DNA of 64,000 nucleotides from Blastomussa wellsi (GCA_947652115.1 OX393568.1:5612320-5676319), one strand, 5' to 3'; counted from the first letter of the stretch, positions 24,001-38,000 are shown. Translations and numbers: made by a program. The notes: generated by a model not told the origin, from the letters alone.

Positions 24001-27000
24001 CGAATTCAACGATCGACATCTACCATCTCACGGAAAAATAGGGGACTGTGAACAGTCTTCCTATTTTTTCCGCCCCATTAACCCCACCGCCACCACCCAT
24101 GGGCATTTTGAACTCTCCCAAGTTTTGCTCACATCAAAAGACCCAGATGGCGGCCCGTCGAACTCAACGATGGACATCTACGATCTCATGGAAAAATAGG
24201 GGACTGTGAACAGTCTAGGGATTCTTTGGCCACCCTGAACAGCAACTGTCTACTTACAAATCTGTAAAGAGCATCTGGGTTATCAAGGAAGGTAGTCGCA
24301 TTTTCAAATTCTGTTTTTCTCTTAAATGACATTTTGCTTGTAAGGCCAACTGGCTGGAGATGGGCATCCTCTAACAGTGCACAAGCCAAGTTCACGCCTG
24401 TGTCTCGATCAGACACAAAGCACCATTTCAGCAACCAGTCAATCACTTGAATTCCTGTGTGATTCAAAATTGATTTACCAAAAAAATAAAGTCATTCAAT
24501 TCTATTAATATTACCTCCTCCTTTACTGTATGGTGCAGGTGATAAGAAAGTGAGGAAGTGGAGAAAGGAGAACAAGAAAGCTTTGGGGTGGGAGAAGAAA
24601 GGTGAGAAGAGTGATTTCTGAGAAGGGGAGGGGAGAAGGAACCCTGGAGAAAAGGCAACAAGTCAGTCCAGGGAGGAGGGAGAAAGTGGGAAGTGTGATT
24701 TCTGAGACGGGGAAGTAGGAACCCGGGAGAAAAGGCAACAAGAAAACCCTGGGAAGAAGGAGAAGGAAGGTGGTAAGTGTGATTTCTGACAGGAGGAGGG
24801 GAGTAGGAACCCCAGAGAAAATATAATAACAAAGCTCTGGGAGTTAGGAGAAGAAAGGTGGAAGTGTGATTTCTGAGAGGGGGAGGGGTGTAGGAATCCT
24901 GGAGAAAAGGCAACAAGAAAGCCCTAGGAGGAGGGAGAAGAAAGGTGGAAAGTATGATTCCTGGGCAGCGTGAGCCCTGCAGTAAAGGCAACAGGAAGGA
25001 GATAGGTGGGAAGTGCAATTTCTGAGAGGGGAAGGGGAGTATGAACCTGAAAGCCCTGTGAGGTGGGAGAAGAAAGGTAGGAAGGGGAGACAAGGATGTT
25101 AGAACCCTGGAGAAGGCAACAAGACTTGAAAGACAGAGAGAGGAAAGGCGTAAAACACCAAGTTTGAAAAGCCATGTTTGTTATATCTTTATAGTATTCA
25201 GTGCGTGCATAAGCCCTCAGCTACTACCCACACTATGTTTTGATTTTGTCACGTAAGTTGAAGCTTTAATCCATCAGCAAAAGCTGCATATGTGGTACAG
25301 CTTCCTCACCTGTAAAGCACAGCTTGTGTGCTTTATCATCTTTGTGACAAATGTGAGTGTCAAGAGGTATTCCAGCATCAGTGTCCTGCATGGCCTCAAC
25401 CATTTCCCTATAAATAATAAATTATTATATTATTTTGTTAATATCTGAATATCTTTGTTAACAAGAGTATATGTATGTACCAGTATGTGTAAAGTGAAGG
25501 AGAACAACATTGCACACCTTATTTGTGTTGGTGTTAAGTGCACTGGAATCCTTGGGTAAGCACTTCTGTGAACCTCTTCACAATCTGCTCGCTATTGAAA
25601 GTAATAGCTGATACTGTTAACTTTGAATTATTAAACCTCTGACATTGAAATACAGCGAGACTGGTAGGTTGATTTGAGAGTAGTCCAGGCACCAGTACAT
25701 GGGGTCAAGTGGACTTAGAAAAAATGTTGAATCAGAGTGTTAATTGCCTTAATTTTCAGCTGTTTTAACAAAGCGTGTTTTAAAAAAGAGTGGTTTTCAA
25801 TTGATCCTCGAAAGTACCGGTAATTAGAGAATTGTTTTGGTTTTGCATTACTACGCTCAGTGATTGGTTGTGCCGCTTTTAAACCAAATTATCAGAAGTA
25901 CTGGTAAAACCAAAACCAATTGTGACCCGCACAAATACATTTTCCCGTGCCTTGTGTCGGCTATGCGTTATTACAGCACTTTGAGTTTTAATTGACCAGT
26001 TCACTGGATTGCCTCTGTCCTTTGTATTATTTGGTAAAAGAAATAACTTTGGTTTTGGTTTTACGACACTCAATTGATACTCGCTCTGTGTTAAGTAACA
26101 GTGACACTTTCAGTATTTATGTAACTGTTTATACATGTACCTTGAACTTGATGTCTAATCTCCTGACTGCATTTGCAATCGCTGTAGTCCACTCTTCGCG
26201 TTCCTCTTCATTTGCTGCCTGGAGTAAGTATTCAACATTTTCTTTGGTTGTTATCCTGAAGACACCCTGAGATAGTGAAAAATGCAGTGACAGGTGATTC
26301 AGGCCACACAAGTACCTGCTGCTGTTGCTGCTGACTATGATGATGGCTATGATGATCTCAAAGTACCTCCTCGATTCTCTTAGTTTAAGCTATAAAGCTT
26401 CAACATTCAAGATGACGCTCTACAAACACATGCACCAAAATGAGGTTCACATACTTATCAAGGACAGCAAATAATGAGCATACATTACAATAACATTCAC
26501 GAAAACTCTCCTGATTATCTGGGAGTCTCGCAGATACAGAATGAATCTCCAGATCTCCTATACGGGTCGCCAAAAATTTCAGAATACAACTAGGAAAATG
26601 CTTGAAATACGAGTTTTAACTTACTTTAGCCACTTTTCGGAGGAAACTTTGGAATATTTGACAATTTTTGTACATGTATATGTATGTATGTATGTGTAAA
26701 GTGAAGGGAAACAACGTTTGCAACCTATTTGTGTCACATCGCCAGTTCTGCTCACCAAAAATGGCCCACTAGGTATTTGCATTCCAAGTACAGCTTCAGT
26801 TGAGCAAGTTACTCTCAAACTTTGGGGGTTGGGGCAGTGTGGCCAAGTGGTTAGATTGCTGGAATTGAATCCGTAAGCTGCGGGTTCAAGTCCTGTTCTG
26901 ACCACTAGCTGGTGTTGTTCTTGGTAGCCCCAAGTTCAACTCCTTGGCTACGGTTGTAAATAGCAAACTTGTCTGCCTCCTGCCAGTTGGGATTCTTAAC

Positions 27001-28675
27001 CCTGTTATGTTTATTTACAATCTGTTTGTTTACATTGGCCCTGAAAAGCCCCGATGAGGAGTGGTCAGTTTAGTTATTATTATTATTATAATTATGTAGA
27101 TGAATCGTGAGAGCACTTTTTTAACACCATTTTGAGGATGAGAAGAGATATCTTGACCAAAAATTGGTGGTCTCCCAGATTTCATTTTTTTTAGGTTGGA
27201 ATCTCTGCAACAATGAATGATGATGTCTTGACAATGATGGAACCAGCACTTTTAATAATGTTTACTAAGGTGTCCTCACCTCCTTTTTGGTGTATTCTGT
27301 GCAAGGTGAAACTAAAAAGCAACCTCTGAGTGGAATCTCCCCAGCATTGTACATAATCTAAAATACAGAAAATGAAATAAAAAACTGGTGAGAAGCTTGA
27401 AAAACCTAAAGTGAGGTGGGATTAAGCTTTGTGTTGAGTTTATGGTTTTATGGTTTATGGTTTTATATCAGGGCCAGTCCATTTTATAGCCACCCCTCAC
27501 CCTGATATAAGAGGTAAATTAAAATTTTCCCTCTAAGGCAAAAAGATCAGTGCTAAGATGATGCCCCCCTCAGAAATACCCAATTCAGGGGCGGATCCAG
27601 GATTTTCCTTGGTGGGGTGGCGTGGGGGTCCACCACTAAGGAATGAAATAATTGATGGGTGACTTAAGCAGAATACTAGATATTATATTAGAAAGCCGCA
27701 GGTCATGGGGGATGGACACCCACTATAACCTCCCCATAGGTCCGTCCCTGCAATTTTTGGTAACTCTATCAGATCAGATGAAGTTGAAACTGCTAGTCCC
27801 ACTCAAAGATGTATATCGATGATGATGACCACACTATTGTTTTAACTTTCCGAGTCAGTCAGTCAGTCTGCAAATGTCAGACACTGTTAGGCAACTACTC
27901 AGCTCATTTAGTGTTTGCTATTCTGAGTAGTTTTTGCTTATTTGAGTTTAACTTTTGCTGTATTGATTTCCATATATTGCAAAATAAAACGGTTGTTGTT
28001 GTTGTTAATTGGTCTGGTGTTAATTTTTGAGATAGTGAAATACCCGCAAAAACAAAAATAATGAGCAACAACAACATCAGTGCTGAAAATTATATAGACA
28101 GATTGTCTGCAGAATTTTACACCAACCCCCTCTCCCTCCACCAACCACCCCCCTCTAAAAAGAGATTCACTCTTCTCCTATCTCGATTTCGGCGAGATTA
28201 TTGCACCTGGTCTTTCTTCTTGAAGTACACCAACACTTCATCATACAAAATAAACCACCTTGTCTTCCAGTTATGACGAACATGGCCCTGAAAAAAAGGA
28301 AAAAATTATTAACAACGCACTGCACCGCATCAACCAGGCGGAACTGTGAGTCTGTGACACAAATTTACATGGCAATTACAACAACAATAAATCTCAACAA
28401 TTCAAGAGTACCAATGCAATATGACATTAAGTTCGACATAAGCACAACTTCTAAAACGCATCTTTCGTAAGCTTATATTTTATAGTTATTTCCGGTGAAC
28501 TTTATTTAGCTTGCAAGCATCGAAATGCTCACTTTGAAAACGTGTCACAAAGTTTCAATTCTGATTTTCAATTCAACAATTAATTGCATCGTGGATCCTG
28601 AAAATCAACAAGCAATATTCTCACCTTCTTGACCAGAAAACCTTCCTTTAACTTCCTCGCATCTTTTGAGTCCAT
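18064..28675 (-). CDS. PLEK: Pleckstrin homologue (PH-DEP-PH)
   Basis: Pleckstrin is a phosphoinositide-binding cytoskeletal adaptor phosphorylated by PKC. Exons leftward: 28625-28675, 28207-28287, 27280-27357, 26141-26266, 25518-25573, 25310-25407, 24258-24454, 22535-22624, 20767-20817, 19315-19398, 19180-19216, 18064-18200. This gives 361 residues with every phase consistent (human 350). Residues 1-103 form the first PH domain (LKEGFLVKKGHVRHNWKTRW; closing helix NEEEREEWTTAIANAV). Residues about 122-220 hold the DEP domain (GIQVIDWLLKW; TTFLDNPDALYRF). An acidic Ser/Asp linker (ECSDDSSDSEDE) follows, as in pleckstrin-1. The second PH domain begins NIVKQGFLQKKGHVRHNWKT and ends with ASEEDRMDWVQTLQTV. 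The 56-nt exon at 25518 has a weak acceptor but matches the PKC-site linker and restores phase. PLEK versus PLEK2 is not settled; the linker favours PLEK. Confidence 0.9.
19825..20699. mobile_element. Large foldback element in a pleckstrin intron
   Basis: Long inverted arms of roughly 190 bp: AAGTATTACGATTCCCAGTT near 19826 against AACTGGGAAGCGTAGTAAAG near 20675. Also paired are CACACAAAGTTTTGATGTCA and GTGACGTTCTGCACGAGTG. No coding capacity. Confidence 0.7.
21194..21842. mobile_element. CACTAGTGAGGGAGTCGGAG-type foldback, second copy
   Basis: Begins CCTGGTTTTCACTAGTGAGG and ends CGACTCCGTCGCTAGTGAAG; same family as 8081-8692 but without the nested MITE. GTTGCTTAGCAAC lies nearby at 21133. 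Confidence 0.6.
22160..22345 (+). repeat. SINE-like repeat
   Basis: CTGGATTCAAGTTCTGGCTAG, CATTGTGTTCTTGGGCAAG and TGTATAAATGGGTACCGGC, shared with the pieces at 33790 and 39135. Confidence 0.45.
23584..24214. mobile_element. Foldback element with a partial extra arm
   Basis: GACTGTTCACAGTCCCC opens the left arm and GGGGACTGTGAACAGTC closes the right near 24055. A second copy of the right arm follows to 24214. The arms contain GCCGCCATCTTGGTCTTTTG. Confidence 0.68.
24545..25135. repeat. Degenerate purine-rich tandem repeat in a pleckstrin intron
   Basis: About eight units of 70-80 bp with GTGTGATTTCTGAGAGGGG, GTAGGAACCCTGGAGAAAAG and GCAACAAGAAAGCCCT. The long minus-strand Pro/Leu/Ser frames here are repeat artefacts. 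Confidence 0.72.
26815..27070 (+). repeat. tRNA-derived SINE-like repeat
   Basis: GCAGTGTGGCCAAGTGGTTA (A-box-like) and GCGGGTTCAAGTCCTG (B-box-like), 50-60 bp apart, then a tail ending CCCGATGAGGAGTGG. A reversed relative lies at 31260-31440. Confidence 0.55.
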
Positions 28676-29091
28676 TCTATATTTCCGTATACTTCCAAAT
28701 CATTGTCACAATATCAAGAAAATAAATCTTGAAGGGTGACGTTGATTTGCCAGTGAGTATTCGACAGCTAAACCGCGCGACAGTAGAAACTTGACCTTCT
28801 AGACAAACCAGCTACCACATACTCAACTAAAAATAAGCCTAAGTATCCACGAAGCATTAAGGAAAAATTAATAACCGCAGCAGTCCTGCTTTATCCCTCT
28901 ATTTTACCGTACCGGTAAGTGAAATTTTAGAAAAAAGTCCGTCATGCAAAACAATAATCTGTGACGGACCGGCGTTACATTTTTGAGCCCGCAATGTACT
29001 CTGGGAACTCCCAGCCTGTGTAACCAAGCTTTCAACATGGCGGATTAAATTCATAAAAAATGTGACTCGCTCCCATTAGGACTTTTCTGTG
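28676..29091. promoter_or_regulatory. Divergent promoter between pleckstrin and INTS13
   Basis: About 416 bp lie between oppositely oriented start codons. The tract holds a CG-containing stretch around 28770-28800 and an ATGGCGG-type sequence near 29037, close to the INTS13 start. I see no convincing TATA box for either side. The regulatory role is inferred from position. Confidence 0.45.
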
Positions 29092-32000
29092 ATGGCTAAC
29101 GAGAAATCAACACCCCCTGTAAAGAGAACAGTGATTGTTCTAGACCACAGCCCCAAATTTCTGTCGTTTTCCAAGCAGCATATTGATTTTGATTGCGATA
29201 GAAAGAAAGGGAAAGGTAAAAGTTCCAGCGCGGCTTCGCCTGTTTACAAATCTTCCTGGACATGCATTATAGAGGCAGCGGTGGAATACTGTAGAATTGT
29301 ATATGATATATTCCCTAACGAGTATCTGGTAAGCGAAGATGCATTTTGTTTTGTTGGTGATATACATGTAAATTATACATTAATATATACACGAACCATT
29401 AGTGACAGCGCGTGTAACCCAGACACTTTGATTAATTTCTGTCAAAGTGAAAGAATGAAAAAAGACAAGTATAATAAGAACGTACAGGGGAGTCGAACCC
29501 GGGTCAAACGCATGCCAAGCATGTCTAATGACCTCTAGACCACCAGTGCATTGGCTGCTAGTGCACCAAATTTTTTAAGTATATATCGTGTTAACCTTAA
29601 TAACTAACCATAAACAGTAACCCTAACCCTAACCCGTAAACAGGCTAACTGGAGTGCTTTGTAGGCTAACTGGAGTGCATAGTAGGCTAACCCTACCGGA
29701 GTGCATAGTAGGCTAACCGGAGTGCATAGTAGGCTAACCAGTGTGCATAGCAGGCTAACTGGAGTGCATAGTAGGCTAACCGGAGTGGATAGTAGGCTAA
29801 ACGGAGTGCATAGTAGGCTAACCGAAGCTATATTACTATGCTATATTGCTTGGGTTATGCGCTGTCACTAATTGCTAGTTAATTATACCATGGGGTCAGT
29901 GCAGGGCACCATCTCTCTTGGGGCCATGGGGGAATCTCTAATGAGTAAGAGTAATCTCCTGTGGGAACCATCCCTGTGGGAACCATCCCTGTGGGAACCA
30001 TCCCTGTGGGAACCATCCCTGTGGGAACCATCCATGTGGGAACCATCCCTGTGGGGACCATCCCTGTGGGAACCATCCCTGTGGGAACCATCCCTGTGGG
30101 GACCATCCCTGTGGGAACCATCCCTGTGGGAACCATCCCTGTGGGGACCATCCCTGTGGGAACCATCCCTGTGGGAACCATCCCTGTGGGGACCATCCCT
30201 GTGGGGACCATCCCTGTGGGAACCATCCCTGTGGGAACCATCCCTGTGGGAACCATCCCTGTGGGACCATCCCTGTGGGAACCATCCCTGTGGGAACCAT
30301 CCCTGTGGGGACCATCCCTGTGGGAACCATCCCTGTGGGAACCATCCCTGTGGGAACCATCCCTGTGGGGACCATCCCTGTGGGGACCATCCCTGTGGGA
30401 ACCATCCCTGTGGGGACCATCCCTGTGGGGACCATCCCTGTGGGAACCATCCCTGTGGGGACCATCCCTGTGGGAACCATCCCTGTGGGAACCATCCCTG
30501 AGGGGTTATGGTTTTCTCTTCTTGGAGTATCTGCAGTGATCTGCAGTGAGTCGGAGATTTTGTACAGGAGTTCTTTAAATGTAATTGTATTCAGCACTGC
30601 CTATCTCCCTTTGGCAGTCAGTGGGTTTTCGATATGCGCATGCACCAAGATTCTATGTGCTCTTGAAGTGAGGCTTTTGACAGACTTTACCGTGAAAGCA
30701 TTTAAGTGGGCATTGTTTTGCTCCGAAGAATGTCTTGAAACTGTTCCTCCTTACGTCCTTCCCTCTTTCTACTGTGTAATTATTGACAGGTGCCTGTCCT
30801 CCCTTCTGCATGGGGGCTCATGGCAGGATTGCCAGGATTTGCCAGCCATGCAGGTCCACCTTGCGGAAGCTCCTGGATGTCTCAAGCACCTAGCCTCCAT
30901 TTAGCAATGTAATTGTTAAACATTACCTGAATTTGTTAATTCTTGCAGGTCAAGGTGGTTGTATCAGATGACAGTGCCCATGTTGTAAATTCTTGGTCAT
31001 TTGAACAGCAATGTGTTCCACAGGTCATATATTTTATTTCATTTTATTATTTGTGACAATCAGTGATATTTTTATAGCCACAAAACCTTCTTGATCAATA
31101 CTTGTACAATGCATAGTCACCGATAAACTTTTGGACAAGGGTCTTAAAAAATAAAATAGAAATATTAAATAAATCACTTTTAAGTGTCAAGGTATTTAGC
31201 ACTGCTGTGCTAATTGGGGACACTTAAAATAAGGACGAAGTAAATATTCCAAATGAAAGAGAAAGTTCCCAACTGGCAGGAGGCAGAGCAGTTGACTATG
31301 TACAAAACGTGGAGGAGTTGAATTTGGGACCACCGAAGATAAATCCATTTTTAGGAGTAGACAGGAGGACTTAAATCCAGTATCTCCAGATTACTAGTTC
31401 GGCACCCTATCTTAGGCCACGCTTGCCTCCTTAAATGTGTTTTTCCCAAAAATATCCAAACCTATAAAATAGAAAGGATTTTGGTTTGAGCCACCCCTTC
31501 CCCAAACCTTATGAAAGTTCCAGACAGTCTACAGGGTTCACATGCACCTCAAAAGTCCTTGAATCTCAGAATAAAAATTAAAGGCCTTAAATGTCCTTAA
31601 AAATTGCAGTCACTAAAAGCCCTTGAAATTTGTAGCTAATTTCAATCAACCTCTAGAGACGTTTACCTGTCTGCTAGGCACACTCGCTACTACGAGCAGC
31701 TGATTAACACTGGATTTTTCGGTGTGTGGATCCTTGAAAAATGGGAAATGCGTCCTTGAAAAGGCCTTGAATTTTTAGTCCAATAAAAGGTATCAACCTA
31801 GCACTATGCTATTTCAGTGTAAAATTATCTCTTTAATGCCACCCACCCCAGTTATCTTGGAATTTCTAATGCGTCAGGAAATCATACTTTCCCTGCGGAT
31901 AGTTTTTGGTTTGAAGGATGTGCCTGGCCCATTCTGTTAAGACCTCCCTGTAAGGCCCTCACACCTGATTAACAAGGCTACGTATTAAATTCTTCTTTAG

Positions 32001-35000
32001 TGGTATTTTTGTTATTCAATTTTTATAGCTGCTCAAGTCTTTTGCTGGCCTTGGTCCTCCGAAGGAAGACAGTGAAGAAGAAATCTGTTCCATTATGCAT
32101 GGCTTAACATCTGCTGTTCAGTGTCTGTGTGAACCATTACCTCAAAACTCAAAAGTGACTCAAACAAATTCTGGTGATAACACAGGACGGATCATCTGCA
32201 TCACGAACTTGAAAAGGTCAACGAGTTATAAGGGTGTTCAATATATTGCAACCACTTACATTGAGCAATACTTAAAAATACTAAAATTATGCATTTAGTA
32301 TGGTAATTTATTGCCAGTAGTAGAAAAAACTCTGTCAGAATGCATGAGAGTAACGACATGTTTCTGTACAGAACTGGAAGAGTCTGTTGTATTAATACAT
32401 GTAGATATTTTGGATTATGCAAGCAAACATTTTTACATTAAGTTTGATAATTGCAGTAAATGAGAGATTTTTCTTACTCTTTCTAATGTAGTGTTCAGGC
32501 TCTAAGAGAATTCAAAAAAATTCTTTATTCTGTCAAGTTATAGAAACAGTGTTTAGAATTTCAGACAACTTATTCACTTTTCATTCAACCCATTCAGTTT
32601 GTCCAAGGATCAACTGAATAAAAATGTGACAAATTGTGCCCTGGTGTGAACTGTTTTTGCAATTAGACATCCCTCTGAAAGCATACAAAATCTTTACATG
32701 TAGTTTATGTGTTCTTCAATCAATGTTTCATAATTGTCCAGTACACCTTTCATATTCTTGTTTGTTTATTTTGTGTAGTGAGGCCCATGTTCACACTCTG
32801 GTAGAATGCGTTAGTGATGCATTACAACAACAGAACAGTGAAATGGGTTTGAGTGACAGGTAATCACAAGACACACGACAGTAGATGTTATAACAATTCA
32901 AATTTTTCATAAACACACAAAAGTGCATTATGAAAAAGCCAAAAAATAAGCAAGCAATCTATCATTTTTGTTTCCAGTGCGCAACCAATCAAGCATACAG
33001 ACCTCATTTTAGTTCATGTCCCTCAGAGTGGCGAAAGTGGAAAGTTCACTGAGAAAACACCAAAGGTATAACTCAAGATTACCTGTATCACTGGTGCAGG
33101 AACTTTAGAGATCTTTAAAATCCTGCCAAAAGTCTAAAAAGATAGTGACCTCGGAGTATCTTCATTACTCAATACTCAAAGATCTTTAAGGTTCTTCCAC
33201 TTTACTGCTTAAAATGTTAAGGATCATGCAAAAAATATCTTGCAAGATCCTTCTAATGAAAAGATCTTTGCAAGGATCCCTCAGGATGTTGACAATCTTA
33301 GGTCTTGCTGTGAGAAACAAAAGTTTCTGTTAATTTTTCTAGGCTTCAGCGTTACTTTCTACAGCCATGTGTTCCCACAAAGCTTCACAGCTGGTTAGTA
33401 AGCTTGGTGCCATGGCACAGAAACATTTAAATCTGAAATCAACAACAGTCACAGGGATCCCAATGAAGGTATGAACAAGGTTTCAACAAAAACCTTTAGA
33501 GTGCTTATTATATCTCTCAGTTAGTACAGGTGCTGTGATTGGTAAATTAGTGGACCATATTTTTTAATATGGCCCACTAAATTTAAAAATCGCACTCGAT
33601 TCCAAGATAAAGAGATATAATAAACATCTTGCTAACCTCATTTTCTTAGTCCATACTGTGAATTACAGACCCTTGTTTTTCCCCTTCGATTTCTGGCCCG
33701 CATGCTTCATACTTGGGCCATAAATTTAAGGGGAAAAATGCGGGCCTTAATTTACAGTACGGCCCTCTATCTCGGTTAATAAGAGGTATTTATCACCTAT
33801 TTTATGCTGTTGTTCAGAGATGTCATGGCCAAATGGTTTTTGTGCTGGTCTCCAGATCAAATGGTCCAGGTTTGAGCCCCAGCCGAGGTCATTGGCTGTT
33901 GTGTTGTGTTCTTGGGGTGAAACATTTAACAGCACCTCTAGAGCTACAGCCAGCAGTATAAATGGTTCCTGATGAATTATTGGCCAGGGCAACCAGACGG
34001 AATGCTGCCAGGGATTGACCTGCAATTGACTAGTATCCCATCCAGGGGGAGTAGCAACACTCCAAGGTGCCTCACATTACAGAAGCAAAGTTAAGCATTG
34101 GCAGTTAGGTGTAAAACATTTATAATAATTTCATACTGACATTGCAAGTTAGGAGCAGATTTGTTAACTGTTTAAAATATCTAATAAAATTTGATAAAGG
34201 TGACCTCTGGTTAAAAAAAATTAAAATTACAAGCTTTTAATTGTCAGTCTGCAATCTTTGACAAGTGCGCACTTGTCAAAGATTGGAGAATGGCAATCGA
34301 AAGCTTGTAATTTTAAACTCTTTAACCAGAGGTCGCCTTTTTTAAATTTTTTATGTCTGTTTGTTTAGGAAGAGCAACACTCTGGTAGTTCAGCTAATTA
34401 TGATGTGGAAATCCTACATTCTGCTGAGGTGCATATGGAACAAACAATTGCAAGTAAGAAATATTCCTGAATCAAAAAGTTATTCATTGAACAAACACAT
34501 GCTCAGACTTTATCCAGACTTCACACAAGGTGTGTTTCTAGTACCGGTAATTATTGCAGGCCAGACTAAAATACCCATAAATGCTAAGAGATTGAAAGTG
34601 ATAGGCTTGTGTGCTCATTTGAAATTTGGTTTGAGCCTGCAATCAAACAGTTCTTACTTGTAAAGAACCATAAAAATTTACAAATGTGGACATTTAAAAT
34701 TCAACACACCAAATGGATACAGTTGACTCCCTCTAACACAAACACTATAGGGAACTGCACCGAATGTCCATCTTAGAGAGGTGTCCAACTTATAGAGAAT
34801 TTAGATACTGTAAAATGACTAATAGAAGTGTCTGTCTTACAGAGTCTTGTCAGTCTGTTAAGAGAGAACTGATTGTATACAATGCAAAACATGTATTGCC
34901 ATTTAAACTGTACTTTGTTATTAAATTGTTGTAGATTTGTTCTGTGGTGATGACGGTTTACCAGTGAAAAAGGACGGAGCTGCGACTTCCAAAGACACAG

Positions 35001-38000
35001 TTCACCTCAAGTGGTGTACACCCAAGAACACTTCTGCTCCAGGTTAATAGGTTATACAATTGCTTCTGATCAGGAGTGAGAATGGGAGACCTGCATGCAA
35101 TCCGAACCAGGCAAACACAGTTTGCTATTCAGCTTTTGACACTTCTCAAATGAAAGAAAAACTATTTTGCCCCAAGCTGGAATTGAACCAACGTTCCTCT
35201 GGTTACTAGTCGGGTGTGATGACCACCACACTCCGGTTGTGTAGCGGTCATCACTCCGGTAGTGATGTGTGTCAAAAGCTGAATAGCAAACTGTGTTTGT
35301 GCGGTTTGGGTTATTCTTTAAAAGTGATAATGATTCATGCATTGAATTTACAGTCCAAGCTTACCCTTAATAAAGCACCTTTGTTCAATTTGTATTTTAG
35401 AGCTTCAGGCCTGTATTGGGTGCTACAGAATCACTCCTGTTGAGGTACCTAGTATTTGTATATAGCTGGAACCGTGGTTACATTTTTGCTTACTTTTACA
35501 AAATACCAAACTTTTGCTTGTAAAATATACTGTACATCCATTGTATAGCGTACGGTATATGTATATATTTATTATTGGAAAATCTGATAATGCATTACAC
35601 TGTGTACATTGAAAAATCTATTCAAATTACTACTTACAAGTCTTGAGTGAAGTTTGTTTTTGTTAATGAAAGCAGTTGTGCATGTTGTAAGCCCCTCAAA
35701 TGAATTAAAAGCCTGTAAATCAAAATTTAAATTTGTGAATCATTTCTTTAACTTTATATTCATCTCTCTAACTTGAAGATTAACAGCAGACCCACAGCAT
35801 GTCTCATCTCGTTCCTCCTTCAAGGTAAATAACTGCACAGTTTAGAACATTGCTGGTAGATACTTGGTGCTCATTTACTAACTGGAAAGGTTTGTCAAGT
35901 GAGTTTGACTCAAGGTCATTGTGTACATCCTGTATTACAGTGAGGTTTGAACAGAGTGTGGCAAAGGGATTTGATGAGCAAGCCAATAAGTGACTTATAT
36001 TATCCACGATTTTACATCTCTGGTCTGTCAATAGTTATATAGAAATTGGACTTCTATATAGGCATGGTTATAGTAGCTAGTCTTGTGGTGAAAGAGAACA
36101 TTAATCTTAATTTAGTTTTAACTGATTTTGATAAACATATTAAGCTAATAGACTTTCAGCTCTCTGAGGTATTTTGACAGCCTGACAAAGAGATTAGATT
36201 TTAGTCACCTTCGGATGGAAAGGAGAGGGGTGAACCTTAGCCCTCCCTGAATTTGCCTATGCAAAGGGGTGCTTCTCTACACATTTCACTTCCTGTTAGC
36301 AGTGTAAATAAAAACTGTTACCTTCACAATTCTAGTTTAGCCTTCTTCTACAGGTCGACATGTCATGTTAGAACAACCCAAAAAATCTGGTGGAAAACTA
36401 GTGTCTCATATTTTGGCAAGTCATGGAGGTGATTCAGATTTCTCTTATTATTTATGTTATCTATTGCTAGCATTTAGTGAGTCTGTTATGTTGGTTTTCT
36501 GTTGTACTTTTAGGCGACATTTTTATACACTGTCTAGCAACTTATCGGGCTCCAATGGAAGACCCCCCATCCATCAGTGAAGGTTGTGGTGGCCGAGTTA
36601 CAGATTACAGGATCAATGTAAGTCTGTCGTTCCTTCTTATAGCACGATCTTGCTGACACGATTGTTTGCATTTTGCCTCGTTAGCATACAGCTTTGCATG
36701 GAGAAGGCATCATGATGTTTAGCTACTGGCTGCAGATGTTTAAAGAGCCAGTGAAACTTAAAAATCTGTGAAAGTTTTGGCTCATTGTATGTCCTGTTTA
36801 AGACAATGTTTGCTTTCAAAAACTACAATATTTCTGGGCGGCAAAAGTTCTGATGCGCCCATACATTTTTTCAAACCCCTTGTCACAGAAAAAGAATTTA
36901 ATACATCGGACTCAGATTTAGAACAAACGTTGATCATACCATGTTCTTGCAGTCTTCGTAATTGATATTTTTGTAGCTTGATCAGAAACTGAAGCACTTA
37001 CAATAGTGAGGAACACATTGTAAAAAAAGATTCCCCTATTTTAGTGAGCCTGCATAGGGAGTCAATATGAAATCATGATGTGTTAAAAGGTATTTTCAAT
37101 CGGTTAATTTTACAGCCATGGTTGTATAGGTAGATAAGTGTGTAATTCAACTGTAGAAATGAATATATTATCAAAGCGTATATCAGGGCCTGTTTAAGTA
37201 GAATTTGACTTTGTTTATCAATAGGATTTTGGTGAATTCATGAAGGCTAACAGGCTCGCACCATATTCATGGAATAAAAAGAAGGGAAAGTCCCCGTTAG
37301 AAAAAGGTGACGCTTACTTTCTGCTTGATCTATTCTTCCCATTCTATTACTGGAAATGTTGACGTTTACATTTGCAATTGGTAGGGAAACATTCTGAGAC
37401 AGCACACGCATCATATCCTTTATCCGCACAATTGTTTCACCAGCAAGAACCGGTATTTTGTACTTGCAACAGAAGGCGAAGCATTGGTACTTACAGTGCA
37501 CTCGCAAGAAACGGGAAACTTCTCGAGAGAAACGAGAAATTTCTCGAAAATAACGAGACGTGTCTCGCAGGACGGTGGTAACTTACATTTGAGCGGTACT
37601 GTAAGTGAACTTCACAGTCCACCATAGAATTAAGATGGCGACTAGTACATCTGCACATAATTTATCTGCCCTGTGCAGACTAATGCCTATTTCTTAGACA
37701 CACAACCACATGCCCAACGGCTAATATGCACAGAGATGGACACTGCTTGAATTGACTGTAAGTATCGAGTAAATAAACCACTTGATATGTTTGAACAACA
37801 TCTGAAAATCTTTTAAATCTATCCTTGTGCTTGTTTCACATTCCATAATGGCTTGTTGAACCAATAAATAAACTATTCATAGGGTGTCTTCATAGAGGCA
37901 TAGTGTGTTGCTTAAATCAATACCAAACCATATACATTATAATTTAATTGACATTTACAGGTCTTTCAAGACTGGAGCGTAGTACCAGATACTGGCCCAT

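Noticed and set aside
24464..25093. A 209-codon minus frame rich in Pro, Leu and Ser
   Set aside because: It is the complement of a purine-rich tandem repeat in a pleckstrin intron, with no splice support.
29474..29560. A functional tRNA gene
   Set aside because: The T-stem and acceptor stem do not pair well enough; kept only as tRNA-like sequence.
29872..30904. Several long open frames on both strands with repeating MGTIPV, WEPSL or MVPTG
   Set aside because: They come from a 15-bp minisatellite whose period is divisible by three; it lies in INTS13 intron 1.
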